A stretch of 64,000 bases of DNA from Amycolatopsis dendrobii (lineage in GTDB: Bacteria > Actinomycetota > Actinomycetes > Mycobacteriales > Pseudonocardiaceae): assembly GCF_014145675.1 (NCBI RefSeq), contig NZ_JACGZW010000013.1:62001-126000 (forward strand), written 5' to 3'. Positions 58,784-64,000 of this stretch are shown here, in pieces. Below the pieces are notes generated by a model. It had not been told where the DNA came from. It worked only from the letters and a program-made list of their open reading frames with translations, and did no database searches. The translations under genes were made by a program, and so were the position numbers. Numbering within the stretch: position 1 is the stretch's first letter; every line of letters begins with the position of its first letter.

Positions 58784-60922
58784 ATGGGAATTCTCAGCGG
58801 CCGTGCGGAACTGCCGATCACGGAGGCCGAAGCGCCCAAGGGATACGCGCGTCCGGCGGAAGCGGCGGGCCAGGGTTTTGATCCGCACCAGCGGTGGAGC
58901 AGGCTCGTCGGCGGAGGCAACGGAATCGTCTACGGCGTGCAGGCGGACGGTTCCCTTTACTGGTACCGGCACCGCGGCTGGGCCACCGCGGCCTTCGACT
59001 GGAGCAACGGCTCCGGGCTGTTGATCGGGTCCGGCTGGCAGGACTTCGTCACCGTGCTCGCCGATCTGAACGGCGTCCTGTACGGCGTGCGCGGGGACGG
59101 GACGGTGCTGTACTACCAGCGTCTCGTGTCCAATCCGGACACCGGGGACGGGACCTGGGCCAACAACGGCACCGGGGTCGTCGTCGGGACCGGATTCAAC
59201 GCCTTCCCGCGGATTTTCGGCGGACCGGGCGGCGTCATCTGGTGCGTGGACGCCAACGGAATCCTGTACCGGTCACGGCGGATCAACGGCACTTTCGAAA
59301 CGCCCCAGCCGCTCGGCGACGGATTTAATGTCGCGCGGTATCTGTTTTCCGACACCGCGAATGTCATCTACGCGGTCAGCGGCACCGGCGCGCTCACCTG
59401 GTTCCGCTACCGCGACGGCAGCGGATGGGCGAACGGCGGGCAGCCCATCGCGATCGGCGACAACGACTGGTTCGAGCTGTTCCGCCGGGACCTGTTCGCG
59501 GGAGGCGGCAACGGCGCCGTCTACCTCATCCGGATCGACCACTCGACGGTGCCGGGCGACGACGGCGATCTCGTCGAACTGCGGCTCACCAACCACGAAA
59601 CGGTCGACACCGACGGCGGGCCGCGCTGGATCAACAACGGGACCGGCGCCGTCGTCGGCCAAGGCTTCACGGTCGAACGGAGTGCCGGGTTGCAGGGGTA
59701 TCCGCAGCGGCAGAGCGTGCCCGCCGGCGGCCGGGTGTCCATCGCGCTGTCGACGGCGTTCAGCTCGGTCACTGCACAGCTCGTGCGGGTCGCGCCCGGC
59801 GGGGACACGCCGGAGGCAGTCACCGGGACGACCACCGTGGCCGGCGGCCTGCAGATGGTGGCCGCGAACTACCGGTCCGCCGGATGCGGCTGGGCCGAAC
59901 GCTACGCCGTCGACATCCCCGCGACCTGGCCCTCCGGGGTGTATGCCGCGCGGCTGACCGGCCGGTTCGGGCGGGTGCAGCACATCCCGTTCGTGGTGCG
60001 GCCCGCGGCGCCCGCGCAGGACATCGCCGTGGTGCTGCCGACCAACACCTACCACGCGTACAACGGCTGGAGCGGCCACGACCAGTATTCCGAGGGCCAG
60101 GCCGGCGTCCGGCGCACGATTTCGTTCCTGCGGCCCAGCTACACCTGGCTGATCGCGCCGAAAGGGCAGTACGACGTGGAGCTGTACAGCGATCTGGAAC
60201 TGCTGCGCTGGCTGAGCGCCGAGCAGATCGGGTTCGACTGCTACACCGACCGCGACCTGCACACCGGCGGCTGGCTTTCGGACTACAGCGCCGTCGTGCT
60301 CGGTTCGCATCCGGAGTACTTCTCGATGGCCATGCGCGCCAACCTGGCGGACTACCTCGCGGCCGGGGGCAGCGTGATCGCCACCGGAGCCAACCAGATC
60401 TACGAACGCGCGGAGTTCAACACCGACGGCACCGCCCTGACCTTCCGTGCCGCCGACGGCAGCCGCGATCTGTTCCTCGACCACTACAACCTGCCGGAGT
60501 CGCAACTGCTCGGAGTGAATTTCGAGTACGACGGCTGGATGACCTTCGCGCCGTACCGCGTGCTGCGCGACCATCCGTTCCTGTCCGGGACCGCCCTGGC
60601 CGTCGGCGGCGCGTTCGGCGCGCACGGCCGCAACGGAGCCGCGAGCGCCTGGGAGTTCGACACCCTCCAGGGCCTCGACGGCGAGGTACGGCCGAACGAG
60701 GTCATCGCACAGGGCACGAACCCGACCGACCGCGCGGGCGCGGCGATGGTGTGCAAGGAGCTGCCCGGCGGCGGGTTCGTGTTCAGCGCGTCGTCGATGA
60801 CGTTCAACGGAGCGATCCGGGTCGACCCGGTGGTGCGGCGGCTGCTGCGGAACGTGTTCGACCGGGCACTGTCCAGTCCCGCGCCGGCGAGTCCGGACCG
60901 CGCGGCGGCCGCCGGGGAATGA
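58784..60922 (+). CDS. Tachylectin-like propeller fused to an N,N-dimethylformamidase-large-subunit-like domain
   Basis: 712 residues. Residues about 30-290 contain five or so repeats of the type NGIVYGVQADGSLYWYRH..IGSGWQDF, the tachylectin-2 beta-propeller that binds GlcNAc/GalNAc. Residues about 310-700 resemble the C-terminal domain of the DMFase large subunit: NTYHAYNGWSG, RPSYTWL, LELLRWLSAEQIGFDCYTDRDLHTG, AVVLGSHPEYFS and GGSVIATGANQIY. No signal peptide is seen, although both halves would suit extracellular material. GGGGGAG lies just before ATG 58784. Enzymatic activity unproven. Confidence 0.78.
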   Translation: MGILSGRAELPITEAEAPKGYARPAEAAGQGFDPHQRWSRLVGGGNGIVYGVQADGSLYWYRHRGWATAAFDWSNGSGLLIGSGWQDFVTVLADLNGVLYGVRGDGTVLYYQRLVSNPDTGDGTWANNGTGVVVGTGFNAFPRIFGGPGGVIWCVDANGILYRSRRINGTFETPQPLGDGFNVARYLFSDTANVIYAVSGTGALTWFRYRDGSGWANGGQPIAIGDNDWFELFRRDLFAGGGNGAVYLIRIDHSTVPGDDGDLVELRLTNHETVDTDGGPRWINNGTGAVVGQGFTVERSAGLQGYPQRQSVPAGGRVSIALSTAFSSVTAQLVRVAPGGDTPEAVTGTTTVAGGLQMVAANYRSAGCGWAERYAVDIPATWPSGVYAARLTGRFGRVQHIPFVVRPAAPAQDIAVVLPTNTYHAYNGWSGHDQYSEGQAGVRRTISFLRPSYTWLIAPKGQYDVELYSDLELLRWLSAEQIGFDCYTDRDLHTGGWLSDYSAVVLGSHPEYFSMAMRANLADYLAAGGSVIATGANQIYERAEFNTDGTALTFRAADGSRDLFLDHYNLPESQLLGVNFEYDGWMTFAPYRVLRDHPFLSGTALAVGGAFGAHGRNGAASAWEFDTLQGLDGEVRPNEVIAQGTNPTDRAGAAMVCKELPGGGFVFSASSMTFNGAIRVDPVVRRLLRNVFDRALSSPAPASPDRAAAAGE

Positions 60923-60950
60923 GACGGGGTAGTTGAACGTTTGACGATGC

Positions 60951-61973
60951 GTGAAGAACATTGGCTTCCTGTCGTTCGGCCACTGGTCGCCGAGCCCGCA
61001 CTCCGAGACCCGGTCGGCCGCCGACTTCCTGCACCAGTCGATCGACCTCGCGGTCGCGGCCGAGGAACTGGGCGTCGACGGCGCGTACTTCCGCGTGCAC
61101 CACTTCGCGCGGCAGGCGGGCAGCCCGTTCCCGCTGCTCGCGGCCATCGGCGCGCGGACGTCGAAGATCGAGATCGGCACCGGCGTGATCGACATGCGCT
61201 ACGAGAACCCGCTGTACATGGTCGAGGACGCCGGCGCTGCCGACCTCATCTCGCGGGGCAGGCTCCAGCTCGGCGTCAGCCGGGGGTCCCCCGAGCAGGT
61301 GATCGACGGCTGGCGGTACTTCGGCTACGCCCCCGCGGAGGGCGAGACCGACGCGGACATGGCCCGCGACCGCGTCGAGGTCTTCCTGAAGCTCCTCGAA
61401 GGCGAGGGTTTCGCGAAACCGAACCCGCGGCCGATGTTCGCCAACCCGCCGGGCCTGCTCCGGCTCGAACCGCACTCCGAGGGCCTGCGCGACCGCATCT
61501 GGTGGGGCTCGGGCTCGAACGCGACGGCCGTCTGGGCGGCGAAACTCGGCATGAACCTGCAGAGTTCCACGCTCAAGGACGACGAGACGGGCGAGCCGCT
61601 GCACGTCCAGCAGCGCAAGCAGATCGAGGCCTACCGCGAGGCGTGGAAGGAAGCGGGCCACGAGCGCGAGCCGAGGGTGTCGGTCAGCCGCAGCGTTTTC
61701 GCGCTGACCAACGACCTGGACCGCGCGTACTTCGGCGGCGACCGCAACTCGCGCGACCAGATCGGCATGATCGACGAGAACACCCGGGCGATCTTCGGCC
61801 GTTCGTACGCCGCCGAGCCGGACGAACTGGTGCGGGAACTGAAGGAGGACGAAGCGGTGCAGGCCGCGGACACCTTGCTGCTGACCGTGCCGAACCAGCT
61901 GGGCGTCGACTACAACGCGCACGTGCTGGAGAGCATCCTGACCCACGTCGCCCCGGAGCTGGGCTGGCGCTGA
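60951..61973 (+). CDS. LLM class flavin-dependent oxidoreductase
   Basis: 340 residues of the bacterial luciferase-like fold: KNIGFLSFGHWSP, DGAYFRVHHFARQAGSPFPLLAAIGARTSKIEIGTGVIDMRYENPLYMVEDAGAADLIS and LQLGVSRGSPEQ are the typical blocks. It carries Rv-type FMN/F420 pocket residues but cofactor cannot be decided. GTG 60951 lacks a clear ribosome site; it lies 28 nt after the tachylectin fusion gene and may be coexpressed. A 15-bp hairpin follows. Confidence 0.85.
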   Translation: MKNIGFLSFGHWSPSPHSETRSAADFLHQSIDLAVAAEELGVDGAYFRVHHFARQAGSPFPLLAAIGARTSKIEIGTGVIDMRYENPLYMVEDAGAADLISRGRLQLGVSRGSPEQVIDGWRYFGYAPAEGETDADMARDRVEVFLKLLEGEGFAKPNPRPMFANPPGLLRLEPHSEGLRDRIWWGSGSNATAVWAAKLGMNLQSSTLKDDETGEPLHVQQRKQIEAYREAWKEAGHEREPRVSVSRSVFALTNDLDRAYFGGDRNSRDQIGMIDENTRAIFGRSYAAEPDELVRELKEDEAVQAADTLLLTVPNQLGVDYNAHVLESILTHVAPELGWR

Positions 61974-61985
61974 TCGGACTCTGGA

Positions 61986-62023
61986 CGAGGGGACGGCGGC
62001 TGGAATCGGCCGCCGTCCCCTCG
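61986..62023 (+). terminator. Hairpin terminator, 15-bp perfect stem
   Basis: CGAGGGGACGGCGGC (61986-62000) pairs exactly with 62009-62023; 8-nt loop; TTCTGTT follows. Located 12 nt after the LLM stop. Confidence 0.85.
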
Positions 62024-62060
62024 TTCTGTTCCGGCCGCAGATCCTGGGAAAACCGCGTAA

Positions 62061-62188
62061 GGCGTCGTCGCCTGGAATGCTTTTTCGCGGCGCGCCAATA
62101 AAGCGTTTTTCTCGCCGCGGCGCCGTGTCAACACTTTCGAACCGGTAATGGCTCGAAAGGAGGAGAACGGCGTTCTCCGGTGTTTTTT
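62061..62188 (+). promoter_or_regulatory. Structured leader with terminator upstream of the MetE-like gene
   Basis: Stacked hairpins: GGCG-TCGT-CGCC (62061-62072), CGCGGCG with CGCCGCG (62086-62092/62113-62119), CTTTCGA with TCGAAAG (62134-62140/62153-62159), then GGAGAAC-GGC-GTTCTCC (62162-62178) followed by GGTG and TTTTTT (62183-62188), a textbook intrinsic terminator 38 nt before the start codon. This suggests attenuation or a riboswitch. No known class (SAM, cobalamin, T-box) could be matched by eye. Confidence 0.5.
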
Positions 62189-62226
62189 CCTGTTCCGTTC
62201 CGTGCGGTCGCTCCTAGGCTCGCCGC

Positions 62227-63345
62227 ATGACCATTCCTTCCGAACCCATCGGCAGCATCCCGCGTTCGCCCGAATTGCTCGGCGCTCTCGCCGCGCGCGA
62301 AAGCGGGCAGCTCGGCGACGCGGCCTTCGCCTCCGTTCTCGACCGGGCCGTGCGCGAGACCATCGAAACGCAAGCGAGCCTGGGCGCGACCGTGGTCACC
62401 GACGGCGAGCAGCGCAAACCCAGCTTCGTCACCTACCCGATCGCGGGCTCGGGGAACCTTTCCGCGGACGGCGTCGTCATCCCGTTCGCCGACGGCCACC
62501 AGCGGCAGCTGCCCTGTCTGACTTCCGGGCCGTTCCGCTACCAGGAGCACGCCGAGCGCTATGTGCGGGCCGCCCGGCAGTGCACGAACCTGCCGGTGAA
62601 ACAAGCGGTGATCGCGCCTTCCGCGCTGTCGCTGCTTTACCCGGCGTCCGGGATCGACGGCTATTCGCGCGAGAATTTCCTCGACGACCTTGCCGACGGG
62701 GCCGAGGCCGATATCCGGGGCTGCCTGGACGCGGGCGCGCACGTCGTCCAGCTGGATTTCACCGAGGGGCGCCTGTCGCTCAAGCTCGATCCCAGCGGCC
62801 AGGTGCTGCGCGATTTCGTCGCGCTGAACAACCGGGTCCTGGAGAGGTTCAGCGAATCCGAGCGGGCGCGGATCGGCGTCCACACCTGCCCCGGCGGCGA
62901 TCTCGACTCGACGCACAGCCTCGACGTCGACTACGCCGACCTGCTGCCGGCGCTGTTCCGGCACACCGTCGGCAATTTCTATCTCCAGCTGGCCGGCGAG
63001 CCCGATCCGGACCGGGTCCTGCGCGTCATCGCGGACCAGCTCCGGCCGGGAATCCGGGTGTTCGTCGGGGTAATCGACCCGATCGATCCGCAGGTGGAGA
63101 CGGCCGAAGAGGTGCGCGACCGGGTGCTGCGCGCCGCCCGCTGCCTCCCGGCGGAGCAGCTGGGGACTTGCGACGACTGCGGGTTTTCCCCGTTCGCGGA
63201 CGACCAGTCGACCTCGCGGCGGACGGCCTTCGCCAAGATTCGCGCGCGGCTGGAAGGCACTGCGCTCGCGGCGGACCAGCTCGGGGTCGGGTTTCCGGCT
63301 GCCCGCAACGGCCAGGATGCGCACCAGGCCGCCGCTGTCGACTGA
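62227..63345 (+). CDS. Cobalamin-independent methionine synthase-like (MetE-C domain) protein
   Basis: 372 residues, only the C-terminal-type barrel of MetE. Opening PIGSIPRSPELL, then VVTDGEQRKPSF, QLDFTEGRLSLKL, IGVHTCPGGDLDSTHS and LGTCDDCGFSPF give the His/Cys/Cys Zn ligands that activate a thiol such as homocysteine. No N-terminal folate domain, as in archaeal-type core MetE proteins that take methyl groups from other donors. ATG 62227 has a weak ribosome site. Preceded by a leader with a U6 terminator. Confidence 0.85.
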   Translation: MTIPSEPIGSIPRSPELLGALAARESGQLGDAAFASVLDRAVRETIETQASLGATVVTDGEQRKPSFVTYPIAGSGNLSADGVVIPFADGHQRQLPCLTSGPFRYQEHAERYVRAARQCTNLPVKQAVIAPSALSLLYPASGIDGYSRENFLDDLADGAEADIRGCLDAGAHVVQLDFTEGRLSLKLDPSGQVLRDFVALNNRVLERFSESERARIGVHTCPGGDLDSTHSLDVDYADLLPALFRHTVGNFYLQLAGEPDPDRVLRVIADQLRPGIRVFVGVIDPIDPQVETAEEVRDRVLRAARCLPAEQLGTCDDCGFSPFADDQSTSRRTAFAKIRARLEGTALAADQLGVGFPAARNGQDAHQAAAVD

Positions 63346-63636
63346 ATATCGCGTGGCGCAAGGGAAATCCGCCGGGCGGTGACTACGCACGGTGTTTTTC
63401 CGTGCCTGGATCGGGGCAAGCGGGGGCACGACCGGGGCGGCGGCCGTGACCCGCGGCCGAGTGCGCGCGGCGAACCGGGCCGGATTCCCGGCCACGAAAG
63501 GGAAAAGTACTGCCGGCCGGGTGTTTCCGGCCGGGTTTCGCCGGAACGGATGGTCCTGCGGTAACAGGGCGCGTTCTCAGCGCTACTGGTTGTAACGTCA
63601 CTCGTCGGCAGTCAGCCCGGACGGCGAAGGGGAGAG

Positions 63637-64000
63637 ATGACGTTTCCGAGAATCGGCGGCGGCGCGGTGGCGCTGCGGACGGCGCGGGCTTTCGCGGTCC
63701 TCGCCGGACGGTCGCTGCTGCTGGGACCGGCGACGGCAGCGGCGTGGCTGCGCGGCGAACGGTTCGACCGAGACGCCTGGCTGGCGGACACGGTGGCGGC
63801 GCTCGGCCCGGCGTTCGTGAAGGCTGCCCAGCTTTTGAGCACCCGGGCGGACATTCTGCCGCCTCGGACATGTCGCGCGCTTTCCCGGCTGCACGACCAG
63901 GTTCGCCCGGCTCCGCCGCGCACGCTGCCGCCCGCGCTGAGGTTCGGCGCGGGGGTGCCGCGGCTGGTCGGGGCGGGCAGCATCGCCTGCGTGTACCGGG
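63637..64000 (+). CDS. ABC1/UbiB/AarF-type atypical kinase (3' end cut by window)
   Basis: 121 residues visible from ATG 63637 (GGGGAGAG upstream). The segment LGPAFVKAAQLLSTRADILPP is the UbiB KxGQ motif region, with Ala replacing the Gly (KAAQ). RLVGAGSIACVYR is the Ala-rich nucleotide loop, here with an extra Gly (GAGS instead of AAAS). UbiB proteins support ubiquinone or menaquinone-linked lipid metabolism. The remainder of the kinase core lies outside the window. The 291 bp before it shows no clear gene or promoter. Confidence 0.85.
   Translation, partial: MTFPRIGGGAVALRTARAFAVLAGRSLLLGPATAAAWLRGERFDRDAWLADTVAALGPAFVKAAQLLSTRADILPPRTCRALSRLHDQVRPAPPRTLPPALRFGAGVPRLVGAGSIACVYR

Noticed and set aside
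62148..62220. Leader peptide (Cys/Phe-rich stretch) for transcription attenuation before the MetE-like gene
   Set aside because: The frame does not stop before entering the MetE-like gene and has only one Cys and no Met run, so it does not fit a classical attenuator peptide.
63392..63595. Short plus-strand ORF before the UbiB gene
   Set aside because: No good ribosome site and composition not coding-like; treated as intergenic.

Overview
This 64-kb window is high-GC, GC3-biased chromosomal DNA of a filamentous-type actinomycete. Supporting signs are F420-type LLM flavin oxidoreductases, a GAF-ANTAR regulator, Tat-exported glycoside hydrolases, sugar ABC transporters without their own ATPase, dense ATGA/GTGA gene overlaps and SigB/SigF-type promoter motifs. 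A member of the Pseudonocardiaceae (Amycolatopsis-like) is my best guess; this is inference, since no rRNA or other taxonomic marker is present. I saw no rRNA, tRNA, CRISPR array, insertion sequence or prophage.

Layout. 0-3.5 kb: a truncated GH84 beta-N-acetylglucosaminidase coupled to a Tat-exported GH35 beta-galactosidase. 3.6-6.6 kb: a YwqG-like protein, a divergent Lrp/AsnC regulator and amino-acid dehydrogenase pair, and a DUF6131 mini membrane protein. 6.6-18.3 kb: a stress/dormancy-flavoured block with STAS proteins, an RsbW-like ATPase, GAF-ANTAR, a two-domain universal stress protein, a baeRF2/Rv2629-like protein, an NDH-2-like flavoprotein, SRPBCC, PfpI, a P450, F420-type LLM, a proline-rich mini-protein and a membrane protein. 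At least eight sites of the form GNNT-N15/16-GGGTA lie upstream of these genes. 18.3-22.4 kb: a Hen1-Pnkp RNA-repair operon with a 29-codon ORF wedged between the two enzymes. 22.5-27.3 kb: an orphan FtsX-ECD protein, then IclR - HutG - amino-acid ABC transporter. 27.3-35.7 kb: a glycerol/polyol operon (MFS, FGGY kinase, GlpD, ADPS-like flavoprotein, GlpP antiterminator, ABM, alcohol dehydrogenase) with an attenuator-like leader. 35.7-42 kb: a YbhB-like secreted protein, a FUSC transporter, a YdeP/FdhF molybdoenzyme, a PucR regulator, a SPOR-like small protein and a CBS protein. 42-58.2 kb: a glycan locus (GH29, GH13, CUT1 ABC transporter, LacI, two tandem GH87 enzymes). 58.4-64 kb: DUF1905, a tachylectin-DMFase fusion, an LLM oxidoreductase, a MetE-C-like methyltransferase with a stacked-hairpin leader, and a truncated UbiB/AarF kinase.

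How it may work together (inference). The 6.5-18 kb block looks like targets and partner-switching components of a SigB/SigF-type stress sigma factor encoded elsewhere. The 44.5-58 kb block can be read as an alpha-1,3-glucan pathway: secreted GH87 enzymes cut the polymer, the lipoprotein and two permeases import oligosaccharides, cytoplasmic GH13 hydrolyses them, and LacI senses the sugar. The 27-36 kb operon appears to combine a glycerol-3-phosphate-responsive GlpP protein with a leader that can fold into a U-tract hairpin, which is unusual for an actinomycete.
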